Of a DNA stretch of 58,213 nt, positions 26,102-34,392 are shown piece after piece. The DNA is from Chloroflexota bacterium (lineage in GTDB: Bacteria; Chloroflexota; Anaerolineae; Anaerolineales; Villigracilaceae): assembly GCA_029782225.1 (NCBI GenBank), contig JAKOVF010000018.1, positions 1-58,213 of the forward strand, in the 5' to 3' direction. The notes below the pieces were generated by a model, which did not search any database, was not told the DNA's origin, and was given only the letters and a program-made list of their open reading frames with translations. Position numbers and translations under genes: made by a program. Within the stretch, counting starts at the first letter, position 1. Each line of letters begins with the position of its first letter.

Positions 26102-27615
26102 GATTCTCCTGCCATGGTATGAATCAGGGTCTGATCGTCCACGCCGCCAGGATATTCAGCAACCTTTTTACGGTCACGCATTACCGCAATCCGATCACTG
26201 ATTCTAAGTACTTCCTCCATCTCAGATGAGATGAACACACACGATTTCCCTTCTTTTGCGAGTTCCAGTACCAGTTTTTGGATCTCTGTTTTGGCTCCCA
26301 CGTCAATGCCGCGCGTCGGCTCATCCAAAATCAAGACCTTGGGATTCGTCGCAAGCCAGCGGGCAAGGATTACCTTCTGCTGATTGCCACCGCTTAAATT
26401 CCTGACCAATTGATCAGGAGAAGGGGTGACAATCCCCAACAACTTGATATACCTCTCGGCAATTTCATCCTGCTTTGGTTTGGACATGAATTTAAACCAT
26501 CCATAGCGCGCCTGTAACGCAAGAATGATGTTTTCACGAATGGTCAGGTCTCCCACGACTCCTTCCGCCTTGCGGTCTTCAGGACACAGGGCAATTCCAC
26601 GCTTCAGCGATTCGAGAGGGGAAAACCGGTTCACCTTTTCGCCGGCCACGATGAGCGAACCACTGTCCGGAGAATCAATTCCGAAGATCAAACCTGCCAT
26701 TTCGGTGCGCCCGGACCCCAACAAACCAGCGATTCCCAATATCTCATGAGCGTATAATTCCAGATCCACCGGCTCCAGCGAGCCTTTCAGGCCCAGCGCT
26801 TCTACTTCCACCACGTGTTCCTTATCTTTATTGTCTGCTTCTTGAGATTTCACCTTTGATATCGCATCCAGCTCAGTCAAACTGCGCCCCAACATCTTGG
26901 CAACCAACTCAACGCGCGGCAGCGAGGCAGTGTCAAATGTGCCAACCAGCTTGCCATTGCGAAGGACCGTGATCCGGTCCGCGATCTGATAGACCTGATC
27001 CAAAAAATGAGTGATGAAAATAATGCCAATGCCTTCATTCTTTAGTTTGCGCATTACGTCAAAGAGCAGATGTGTTTCATGGATATCCAGGCTGGATGTG
27101 GGTTCATCTAAAATCAGCACCTTCGCGGACAGGACTTCCAGTGCACGTGTAATGGCTACCATTTGCTGGATGGCGACCGAATAATTCCCCAACGGTAGAG
27201 CAACATCAACGTCAATGCCTAATCGATCAATTGCCTTTTGAGCCAGTTCATTCATCTTTCGCCAGTGGATGCTTCCCCAGCGATGAGGTTCATGGCCCAG
27301 CATGATGTTTTCAGCCACAGAAATATTGGTACAAAGATTGATCTCTTGATAAACCGTGCTAATGCCGAGTTCCTGAGAATGTTGTGGCGAGCGTACCTGG
27401 ACAGTTTTCCCATCCAACTCAATTGTGCCCGTATCGGGTTGTTCCACACCTGTTAAAACTTTGATGAGGGTGGATTTTCCCGCTCCATTTTCCCCCATCA
27501 AAGCATGGATCTCTCCCCTTCTCAACATAAAATCGACATTCTCAAGGGCAACTACACCCGGAAAGGATTTTGAAATTCCCTTCATCACTACGACATTCGG
27601 AGTCTCTGCCATCAT
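26098..27615 (-). CDS. ytfR: Sugar ABC transporter ATP-binding protein, two ABC domains (YtfR type)
   Basis: A 505-residue tandem ABC ATPase of the RbsA/MglA class. Domain 1 has Walker A GENGAGKSTLIKVL and Walker B VLILDEPTSSLD, with a degenerate signature (YSVAIQQM). Domain 2 has a degenerate Walker A, GLLGSGRTE, lacking the Lys, but a good signature LSGGNQQK and Walker B VLILDEPTRGID. This asymmetry is normal for monosaccharide importers. The gene follows the binding protein after a 130-base spacer carrying a 12-bp stem-loop and overlaps the next gene by four bases. An adjacent second Met three bases downstream could be the true start. Confidence 0.9.
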   Translation of the reverse strand: MMAETPNVVVMKGISKSFPGVVALENVDFMLRRGEIHALMGENGAGKSTLIKVLTGVEQPDTGTIELDGKTVQVRSPQHSQELGISTVYQEINLCTNISVAENIMLGHEPHRWGSIHWRKMNELAQKAIDRLGIDVDVALPLGNYSVAIQQMVAITRALEVLSAKVLILDEPTSSLDIHETHLLFDVMRKLKNEGIGIIFITHFLDQVYQIADRITVLRNGKLVGTFDTASLPRVELVAKMLGRSLTELDAISKVKSQEADNKDKEHVVEVEALGLKGSLEPVDLELYAHEILGIAGLLGSGRTEMAGLIFGIDSPDSGSLIVAGEKVNRFSPLESLKRGIALCPEDRKAEGVVGDLTIRENIILALQARYGWFKFMSKPKQDEIAERYIKLLGIVTPSPDQLVRNLSGGNQQKVILARWLATNPKVLILDEPTRGIDVGAKTEIQKLVLELAKEGKSCVFISSEMEEVLRISDRIAVMRDRKKVAEYPGGVDDQTLIHTMAGES

Positions 27616-27653
27616 CGTATAACCTGTCTATGTACAATCCATATATTTTTCTG

Positions 27654-27694
27654 GATAGAGAAGCGACAAATTCAGTTCTTGCCGCTTCTCTATC
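27654..27694 (-). promoter_or_regulatory. Stem-loop between ytfQ-like and ytfR-like genes
   Basis: GATAGAGAAGCG (27654-27665) is perfectly complementary to CGCTTCTCTATC (27683-27694), giving a 12-bp stem with a 17-base loop directly after the binding-protein gene. It probably lets the binding protein be made in excess of the membrane components; the other importer has an equivalent stem at 16315. Confidence 0.6.
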
Positions 27695-27745
27695 AACTAG
27701 ACCAATCCGAGCGCATGTACAAGGGCTGCGCGCGGACTGTCCATG

Positions 27746-28759
27746 TTAGTACTGACGAGTCGGCAGCAATTCGGCAGCGTTGTCTGGATAATAGACCGTC
27801 TCGTTGGTGAGCACGTTCTTGTCCACTGACTGACCGTTCATGATTTTCAAGGCCATTTCTGCAACCTGCGGTCCCAGTAATGGATTGCACTCAACGTCGG
27901 CCTGGAACCAGCCGTCGACCATGGCCTGGAAGCCGCCGCGCGTGCCGTCCACGGAGACAATGAAGAGGTCGCCGGGCTTGACGCCTGCAGCCTTGAGCGC
28001 TTCGATAGCGCCGATTCCCATATCATCGTTGTGGATGAAGATGCCCTGGAAGTCAGTTCCAGCCTTGTATTTCTGCAGGAAAGCCTGCATCACAGGGAGA
28101 GCTTCCGCGCGGGTGAAGTTGCCCGTTTGAGAATCAACGATCGTGATGTTGGAATTGAGGTCCTGGCGGAAACCCTTTGCCCGACCGACCGCTGCACCCG
28201 AGCCCGTGGTGCCGGACAGTTCCAGGATTTTTGCGCCACTCGGGAATTTCTTGTTAAATTCGGCGGCAGCGCGTTGGCCTTCCAATACCATATCGGAACC
28301 AATGTGAGACATATACAGGGATGGATCGGCGCTGACGGAACGGTCTACGATGATGACGGGAATACCGGCATTCTTGGCTTCGGTCAAAACAGCATCCCAA
28401 CCGTCTTCAACCACTGGTGGCAGCGCAATGACGCTTACGCCCTGCTGAATGCAGGCGCGTACGGCCGAGATCTGATTTTCCTGCTTCTGCTGGGCATCGG
28501 AGAACACCAGCTTGAAGCCATCCTTCTCAGCTTCAGACTTGAACGAGGCAGTATCGGCCGTGCGCCAGTCGCTCTCTGCTCCAAGTTGAGGGAAGCACAT
28601 TGTCATGTCTTTATATCCACAATTGGGGGCGCAGGAGGCCTGTCCAAAGGGTTTTTCGGCGGCGGGCTGGGCCGGAGCTTGAGTTGCAGCCGGTGCGCAT
28701 GCTGCCAACACCATTGAAGCGACTACGATCAGAAAAGCAAGTGTCTTGAAGCGAAACAT
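27746..28759 (-). CDS. ytfQ: Sugar ABC transporter substrate-binding lipoprotein (YtfQ type)
   Basis: A 337-residue type 1 periplasmic-binding protein. The signal peptide ends at lipobox LAA before C21. A Pro/Ala/Gln-rich linker leads into the ligand domain. QLGAESDWRTADTASFKSEA, DAQQKQENQISAVRACIQQG, SLYMSHIGSD and SQTGNFTRAEA closely follow the E. coli YtfQ pattern, which binds galactofuranose. Near arabinose catabolic genes, arabinofuranose or arabinose is a reasonable alternative ligand. The start has AAAGGAGAG upstream. It is the first importer gene after the LacI regulator. Confidence 0.92.
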   Translation of the reverse strand: MFRFKTLAFLIVVASMVLAACAPAATQAPAQPAAEKPFGQASCAPNCGYKDMTMCFPQLGAESDWRTADTASFKSEAEKDGFKLVFSDAQQKQENQISAVRACIQQGVSVIALPPVVEDGWDAVLTEAKNAGIPVIIVDRSVSADPSLYMSHIGSDMVLEGQRAAAEFNKKFPSGAKILELSGTTGSGAAVGRAKGFRQDLNSNITIVDSQTGNFTRAEALPVMQAFLQKYKAGTDFQGIFIHNDDMGIGAIEALKAAGVKPGDLFIVSVDGTRGGFQAMVDGWFQADVECNPLLGPQVAEMALKIMNGQSVDKNVLTNETVYYPDNAAELLPTRQY

Positions 28760-28873
28760 GATCTTCTCTCCTTTTTAGAGGATCCTATTTGTTTCTCCTT
28801 GCGGAGATTCACACGGTTATAATGGAGGAGTGCGATCCGCCCCTAGCCATCAAGGGCTCGATCGTGCACCCGG

Positions 28874-28920
28874 AAGTGCTTGCTTGGAGACGCCAATCAC
28901 TGAGCAAGCGCTTCTTTTTT
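28874..28920 (+). terminator. Hairpin with T-run on the + strand beside the lacI stop
   Basis: AAGTGCTTGCT (28874-28884) pairs with AGCAAGCGCTT (28903-28913), with one mismatch, and is followed on the + strand by C and seven T. The regulator gene ends at this point on the - strand, where no U-run follows the hairpin, so function on that strand is uncertain. Confidence 0.45.
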
Positions 28921-29996
28921 TATGAGATTGATTTTCTGATGAATTCACCTCCTTCTTTCCCACGCAATGAACTTTCACGTACAACCAGGGATGGTGGCAG
29001 CATTATGGTTTTAGGATCAACCTGCTCCGTTTCCTGCCATCCCGCCTCGATGATCTTGATGATTTCTTCGACGGCCAATTTTGCGATGTCGTATTGATCC
29101 TGCTGGATGGTTGTCAAAGCTGGGAAGAAAAACTCAGATTCAGTAATGTTATCAAATCCAACGATCCCGATGTCCTCAGGGATTCTCAATCCCTTTTGAC
29201 AGGCAAACCGGATAACGCTGAGTGCCATCTGGTCATTTGCCACGAAGATCGAATCCATATCCTTGTACTGTTCAAATAATTTCTCCGCCGACTGGGCACC
29301 ACTGGTGGAAGACCAATTCCCCTCAACCCAGTGAGTATCCTTCACATCGACGCCGGCTTCTCGCAAAGCATCCTTCCAGGCTGCCATTCGCTGGCGGGCC
29401 TCCCACCAGTCCAGCGGACCTGAAATGTGCCCGATTCTCCGATACCCCTGCTCAAGCAGATGCGACATCGCCATTCGCCCGCCCAGGTAGTTGTCGATAG
29501 AGACGACCGAGATGTTCTCACGAGGCTCCATCGTCAGATATACCAGTGGGATCTCCAGGTGGAGTTTAGATTCGCCAACCCAGGCATGGTTCTCCCCAAC
29601 TTCCGGGACCGCCCAGATGATCCCGTCTACATGACGTGAGAGCAACGCCTGGAAGATCGGCTCGATATCATTCTCATGAAAACGAGGTAACTCTTTTAGC
29701 AACAGGGAATAATCGGCTTCTTCTGCTGCCGCGGCAATACCACTCAGTATCCGGGATGGACCGATGTATCGTAGACCTGCGGTCACCACTCCCAGCGTAT
29801 GGCTACGCTGGCGGATCAAGCTGCGGGCCAGGGCACTGGGCCGATATCCCAGCTCATTGATGACCTCTTGAACCCGCTTGCGGGTTTCAGGAGAAACATC
29901 GGGTCTTTCATTGATTACGCGTGAGACAGTCTGTGTAGATACCCCCGCCACAGAGGCTACTTCCTTGATCGTGGAACGAAAAAGCCTTTGTTTCAT
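28920..29996 (-). CDS. LacI-family transcriptional regulator
   Basis: A 358-residue repressor. The N-terminal helix-turn-helix is TIKEVASVAGVSTQTVSRVINERPDVS (about residues 9-35), followed by the hinge YRPSALARSLI, then a sugar-binding periplasmic-fold effector domain with GHISGPLDWWEARQRMAAWKDA and ANDQMALSVIR. It probably senses arabinose or a derivative and controls the downstream importer and arabinose genes. The ATG directly abuts a perfect 36-bp palindrome, suggesting autoregulation. No good Shine-Dalgarno is visible before this ATG, so the transcript may be leaderless. The start cannot be moved much downstream without cutting the DNA-binding helix. Confidence 0.93.
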   Translation of the reverse strand: MKQRLFRSTIKEVASVAGVSTQTVSRVINERPDVSPETRKRVQEVINELGYRPSALARSLIRQRSHTLGVVTAGLRYIGPSRILSGIAAAAEEADYSLLLKELPRFHENDIEPIFQALLSRHVDGIIWAVPEVGENHAWVGESKLHLEIPLVYLTMEPRENISVVSIDNYLGGRMAMSHLLEQGYRRIGHISGPLDWWEARQRMAAWKDALREAGVDVKDTHWVEGNWSSTSGAQSAEKLFEQYKDMDSIFVANDQMALSVIRFACQKGLRIPEDIGIVGFDNITESEFFFPALTTIQQDQYDIAKLAVEEIIKIIEAGWQETEQVDPKTIMLPPSLVVRESSLRGKEGGEFIRKSIS

Positions 29997-30032
29997 GTTA
30001 TCGTTCCCGTTATCGATAACGGGAACGATAAC
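29997..30032. promoter_or_regulatory. Perfect 36-bp palindrome, probable LacI-family operator
   Basis: The left half GTTATCGTTCCCGTTATC (29997-30014) is followed immediately by its exact reverse complement (30015-30032). The centre TTATCGATAA looks like a LacI-family operator, and GTTATCG is repeated within each half, so two overlapping or two tandem dimer sites are possible. It touches the start codon of the regulator gene. Confidence 0.75.
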
Positions 30033-30278
30033 ATTTTAGCAAAAAATGATAGTGATGTCAAGTACCCTCCGAAATTGGAAGTTGTCCATATCACTTTCAC
30101 AGTGCGAGGACAGACTCTATTTCGCTGGATTTCCACATCCGGTTTTGACCTTCGGCTGCAACCGGCAAATCACCGTATTCCCCTCCCGGTCCCGATTATC
30201 TTTTCATTTTTTCTCGTTCGAGCTGGAGGTTTATCAAGGATCTTGCTTTCCAGCATCAGATCGAGCAAACCTCGCTTT
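30033..30278. other. Spacer upstream of the LacI gene, no gene seen
   Basis: AT-richer sequence between the operator and the GH5 remnant. A long + strand frame covers it but lacks family features and runs through the operator, so I do not call it. The lacI promoter should lie here; no convincing boxes were identified. Confidence 0.4.
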
Positions 30279-30697
30279 TCAATCTGTCGCCAGGGTCAGT
30301 ATGAAGTTCGCAGAACAGTTTGGTTCCGAGGCGTGATTTGCACGCGTCAGCCCGAACTGTCCCGGGCGTGGTGGTTCGGTGACCAGGTCAAAGCTGAGAG
30401 ACTCGCCTGGCACAGCCTTCTAGCGCTGAACAAAGGCGTCCTGGGCTATGGAAACACGCCAGATGCTATGCTTCTCAAGCCCATTGCAATTGACGCAATA
30501 TCCCGATACGCGATGCAGATTGAGGGACATGTGAATCCCGCGCGATCTGCAGGCTTCCAAAGTTCATCAACGTAACAGAAAACGGGTTCGTCCTGGTGAA
30601 AGTAGTCGAAGTTCCGAGTCCAAGAGCAATAATCGGGAGAGATACGAACAAAGTTAAACCCAAATTCAGGCAGAAAATCCAAAGCGAAAAGAAACAT
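30279..30697 (-). pseudogene. Frameshifted remnant of a GH5-like glycoside hydrolase
   Basis: The first frame reads PEFGFNFVRISPDYCSWTRN, then FDYFHQDEPVFCYVDE. About 160 bases in, the similarity continues in another frame as HMSLNLHRVSGYCVN, then an in-frame stop, then ESLSFDLVTEPPRPGQ, where active GH5 enzymes have the acid/base Asn-Glu-Pro (here Thr-Glu-Pro). These three blocks appear in the order expected for cellulase-family enzymes. At least one frameshift and one stop make it non-functional. It sits between the LacI gene and an ABC ATPase, and was probably once part of the plant-polysaccharide locus. Confidence 0.6.
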
Positions 30698-30730
30698 TTG
30701 AATGGACGAACCAGTTTCAAAGCCCGCTGA

Positions 30731-31606
30731 TCATTCATTCGTCATCAATTTGACGTAGATCTCCTCCAATGCAGATTCACGCATGGACAAGTCCACCAGC
30801 GTCCAGCGATTTGCAGAGACAGTTTCAAGCATTCCAGCAATCGCATCCACTTCGGCGGTGCGAAAAATATAATTGCCGTTTGCACGCTCATACTCGAGGG
30901 TTTCGTCCGCATGAAAGATGACCTGATATTCGCGCTTTCCCAGCCTGGCGCGGATGGCATCCATAGTGTCGAATACGAGCAATCGCCCATTCTTGATGAT
31001 GCCCACGCGGTCACAAATCGTTTCAATGTGAAAAAGATTGTGTGCGCTGAGAATAATCGTCTTTCCTTCGAGTTTCAGGGTCCTTAGATAGTTGATGATA
31101 AAAAACGAAGTCAGCGGGTCAAGGCCAGAACTCGGCTCATCGAGGATCAGTAGATCTGGATCATGAAGTAATGTACGCGCTATGGCCGTCTTGCGCTTCA
31201 TCCCTTTTGAAAACTCGCCGGTGAGCTTATGCTTGTCCTCCAGATCCAGCGAGGCGAGAAGCTCATCAATTCGCTTCAATGCCTTCTGCCGTGGCATTTG
31301 ATAGAGTTCCGAGAAAAACAACAAATATTGCCGGGCAGTCATGGCATCGTAAAGTGAACTCTCTTCGGGCAGGAAGCCGATCTTCTGTTTGACCCGGATG
31401 TTTTGCTTCTGCATATCCCATCCCATGACTCGCACCTGCCCTGCCGTTGGCTCGATCAGGCCGGCGATCATTTTCAGGATGGTACTCTTTCCTGCGCCAT
31501 TATGCCCGATTAGCCCAACCAACTCGCCGTCATTGATCTGTAAATTTAGACCATCGACGACTGTAGTATCATCGTACCGCTTGGTGACATCTGTAAGTTG
31601 AATCAT
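30731..31606 (-). CDS. ABC-2 type transporter ATP-binding protein
   Basis: A 291-residue ATPase. Walker A is GHNGAGKST (34-42), the signature is FSKGMKRK and Walker B is LLILDEPSSGLDP. The C-terminal extension of about 70 residues is typical of drug/Na+ exporter ATPases (CcmA/NatA class). The two permeases lie divergently on the + strand, separated by 47 bases containing TTATCC-CAAA-GGATAA (31616-31631), which might coordinate both directions. The likely role is export of a small molecule, ion or peptide; the substrate is unknown. Confidence 0.88.
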   Translation of the reverse strand: MIQLTDVTKRYDDTTVVDGLNLQINDGELVGLIGHNGAGKSTILKMIAGLIEPTAGQVRVMGWDMQKQNIRVKQKIGFLPEESSLYDAMTARQYLLFFSELYQMPRQKALKRIDELLASLDLEDKHKLTGEFSKGMKRKTAIARTLLHDPDLLILDEPSSGLDPLTSFFIINYLRTLKLEGKTIILSAHNLFHIETICDRVGIIKNGRLLVFDTMDAIRARLGKREYQVIFHADETLEYERANGNYIFRTAEVDAIAGMLETVSANRWTLVDLSMRESALEEIYVKLMTNE

Positions 31607-31653
31607 GCAGCAATTTTATCCCAAAGGATAAGGCCGAAAGCTCGCATACTCCT

Positions 31654-33270
31654 ATGAATCAGATCCTTGTCATCGCCTGGCGGGAAGTGACTCGCCTGCG
31701 CAAACGTTTTGGCGGCGGGGCAAGTCCCGTTGCCGTCCTGTTACTGCTCGTTGTGCTCGGTCTATCCGCATGTTTTCTGCGTGACACGGTTTCGCTGGGA
31801 AGCGGCCTATATCGGGTGGGCACCTCAGGCGACGTCCCCCCGATTCAAGATAGTCGGTTTGCCGCTGTCAGAGTGAGTGCAGAACAAGGGCAATCGCTGC
31901 TCAAAGAGCATCGCATCGATGTATGGATCAACGGGGCGCAGGTGTTTTCCCGCCCAGACGATAAGTCCCAATATGCAGTTCGGGCTCTCAAGCAGTATAT
32001 GGAGAAAGAGGAACTGATCCGCGTCGGAAATTCTTATCCCGAAGAGTCGGCATTCCCTCTCAGGGTGGGGATCAGCTACCTTAGCGTGTCGCAGGCCCCG
32101 GGTCTGAATGAGGCGACACCGATAACACAACCCGAAGAGGTTTTCATCCCGTCCCTCGCGCCGCCTCCCGCACCGTTCACTCAGGTATTGATCACGCTGA
32201 TCTACATCATGCCGATCACGTTCATCAGCATTTTCTTCACCAGCAGTTTCATGGATGAGAAGATCAACCGCCGGCTGACGATCCTGCTCTCTGCCCCCGT
32301 CACGCCCTTTCAGATTATCTTCGGAAAAATGCTGCCTTATGCCATCTTTGCAGTCTCCACGACCGCGTTGATCGCAGTGCTCACGAAGACGAACATATCG
32401 CTCGCGCTTGCGATCTTTGCACCTACCACACTTTTTGTCTTTGCAATTTATCTGATGGTGCCGTTGTTCTATCGCACGTTCAAAGACACAACTTTCATTG
32501 CCATGCTGGTCACCACGCTGACAACTGCCTACCTGGTATTCCCGGCCATGTTCACCAATGTCAATGACCTTTCGTATATTTCCCCACTGACACTGGCCGT
32601 GAAAATGTATCGGAACGAGCCGTTCGGATGGCGCGAGTATTTGTTCCCATCGCTGCCGATGGCGGCTAGCTTTGGGTTTGCCATATTTGCCGGGACAAGA
32701 ATGCTTAACGAGGAATTCTTGATCGGCTACAAACCCATTACGCGCAAGCTGACCGATGCCATCTACCTGATGATGGCGCATTCCAAACCATACCTGTCTG
32801 TGCCGTTGTGGAGTCTCTTAGTGATTCCAATCGTGTACATGACGCAGATCATTTTTCTTGCTTTCGCGACCAACCTGCCTGTTGGTCTGATCCTCGGCGT
32901 GACGTTGGTCGCTTCGGCGCTGGTGGAGGAGATCGTCAAGTCCATTGGGATCGTCGTTCTGGCAGAGCATGGAGTAGTGAAGTCAGCACGTAATATTATC
33001 GGATTATCGTTTCTCTCAGCGCTTGGGTTCCTCATCGGTGAGAAGTTCCTGCTACTAATTTCGATCGGTATGGTGTCGCAGGCCAAAGTCTCAGGCGCGT
33101 TGTTCGGCACGGGCCTGTTCCTGCTTATCCCTCTCGCTGCCCATTTTATTTTTACCAGCGTCATCACTCTCCTGAGAACTAAATTGAAGCTGCCATACAC
33201 GTTGGCGCTCGCCGTTGGGACAGTGATACATTTTCTTTACAACGCGTATGTGATGAGAGGTGGATTTTGA
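31654..33270 (+). CDS. ABC-2 permease fused to a PrsW-like intramembrane protease domain
   Basis: A 538-residue membrane protein. The N-terminal part (about 1-370) is an ABC-2 permease of the NatB type: one early membrane segment, an extracytoplasmic loop, then five segments including PITFISIFFTSSFMDEKINRRLTILLSAPVTP. The C-terminal part carries the full PrsW motif set: E425-E426-x-x-K429, F459 with E463 (FLIGE), H497 with T501 (HFIFT) and H526 with N530 (HFLYN). PrsW proteases are multi-pass metalloproteases of the CAAX-protease superfamily. The fusion suggests export linked to cleavage of a membrane substrate or of the exported peptide. It overlaps the next permease gene by four bases. Confidence 0.85.
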   Translation: MNQILVIAWREVTRLRKRFGGGASPVAVLLLLVVLGLSACFLRDTVSLGSGLYRVGTSGDVPPIQDSRFAAVRVSAEQGQSLLKEHRIDVWINGAQVFSRPDDKSQYAVRALKQYMEKEELIRVGNSYPEESAFPLRVGISYLSVSQAPGLNEATPITQPEEVFIPSLAPPPAPFTQVLITLIYIMPITFISIFFTSSFMDEKINRRLTILLSAPVTPFQIIFGKMLPYAIFAVSTTALIAVLTKTNISLALAIFAPTTLFVFAIYLMVPLFYRTFKDTTFIAMLVTTLTTAYLVFPAMFTNVNDLSYISPLTLAVKMYRNEPFGWREYLFPSLPMAASFGFAIFAGTRMLNEEFLIGYKPITRKLTDAIYLMMAHSKPYLSVPLWSLLVIPIVYMTQIIFLAFATNLPVGLILGVTLVASALVEEIVKSIGIVVLAEHGVVKSARNIIGLSFLSALGFLIGEKFLLLISIGMVSQAKVSGALFGTGLFLLIPLAAHFIFTSVITLLRTKLKLPYTLALAVGTVIHFLYNAYVMRGGF

Positions 33271-34301
33271 TCATTCCATTTCTGGCTGTCATCAAGAAAG
33301 AATTGGGGTCTGTCATCCGTGATCGGACCATCATTATCTCGATCCTGATCCAGTTGTTTATCGCCTCATTCTCATCTGCATTGTTGCTGGGAATGCTGTC
33401 CCTGTATGATGCAGATACCATCATGAAGTTCGGCGGCGCCGGGATCAATATAGGAGCGGTGAACTCCTCCAACAATGTGCTGGGACTCCTGATGAGCCAA
33501 CGCGGCCTGCACATCATTCCCTATGCCACATTGGCAGATGCAACGAATGCTTTCCATCACGGCGAGGTGATCGCCATTGTCGATGTCCCTCAGGATGCAA
33601 ACGGTATCACGGAAATCAACCTCTATCTGCCCGACTCAGATACAGCTAGTTCCTTGATCCGCATGGTGATTCAGGAGCCACTCAAACAATATGAGAATAT
33701 TCTCCGTGCAGAAAAGGGAATTGAAGTGCGCTATGCAGACCTGGGAGGTAAACCTTCCACATCCTTCGAATTCGTCTACTCGGTCCTGCTCCCGATGCTC
33801 ATGTTCTTCCCGGCCTTTGTCGCGGGCAGCATGTCGGTTGATTCGATCACGGAAGAGGTGGAGAATAACACTCTGCAGACCCTCCTGTCCGCGCCTCTTA
33901 CGATCAATTGGATGATTGGCGCCAAGATCGCTGCATCGGTGATTCTCGCTTCAATGCAGTGTATAGCATGGTTGGCGCTGCTGCAGCTAAACAGCATCAT
34001 CATACAGAATGAGGGATGGATTCTCCTGCTGGCAGTGATCATTGCAGGCATTACATCTACGTTTGCGGCCATGGGGGCGGTCGTCCTGAAAGACCGGGAA
34101 CGCTCGCAGTTTATCTATTCGCTGGCACTGCTAGCCGCTGCCGCGATCAGCACGCTGCTGAAACTCTCCCCTATCACTACCTTATCACGCCTGGCAATCG
34201 GCGACTATTACACAAGCGGCTGGAATGTCATGGTGTTCGCTGCTTTTCTCGTTGGGCTCCATCTGCTTTTGTTGAAAGTGTCGCGCCATTTGTTGATTTA
34301 A
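33267..34301 (+). CDS. ABC-2 type transporter permease
   Basis: A 344-residue permease with one N-terminal membrane segment (TIIISILIQLFIASFSSALLLG), an extracytoplasmic domain of about 130 residues, and five or six further segments starting at FVYSVLLPMLMFFPAFVAGSM. The motif VENNTLQTLLSAPLTINWMIGAK is the usual cytoplasmic coupling region of this family. Start is TTG overlapping the stop of the PrsW fusion gene, so the two should be co-translated and form a heterodimeric channel with the divergent ATPase at 30731. Confidence 0.85.
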   Translation: MIIPFLAVIKKELGSVIRDRTIIISILIQLFIASFSSALLLGMLSLYDADTIMKFGGAGINIGAVNSSNNVLGLLMSQRGLHIIPYATLADATNAFHHGEVIAIVDVPQDANGITEINLYLPDSDTASSLIRMVIQEPLKQYENILRAEKGIEVRYADLGGKPSTSFEFVYSVLLPMLMFFPAFVAGSMSVDSITEEVENNTLQTLLSAPLTINWMIGAKIAASVILASMQCIAWLALLQLNSIIIQNEGWILLLAVIIAGITSTFAAMGAVVLKDRERSQFIYSLALLAAAAISTLLKLSPITTLSRLAIGDYYTSGWNVMVFAAFLVGLHLLLLKVSRHLLI

Positions 34302-34392
34302 TCGCGACCACGAGTCTGATGCTACAATAAACTGAACAGAGTCGTGTGACACAGCGGTGAAGGGTTCGTCGTTCGCATGCGGAGGAGGCCCC

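Noticed and set aside
29988..30575. A 195-residue open frame on the + strand
   Set aside because: It runs through the LacI palindrome and antisense to the GH5 remnant; the product shows no conserved pattern.
31616..31631. TTATCC-CAAA-GGATAA between divergent ABC genes as a firm operator
   Set aside because: Only six-base arms and no regulator nearby; mentioned with the ATPase gene but too weak to list separately.
31825..32781. A 318-residue open frame on the - strand
   Set aside because: It is antisense to the ABC-2/PrsW gene and gives a low-complexity product very rich in Arg, Asp and Gln.
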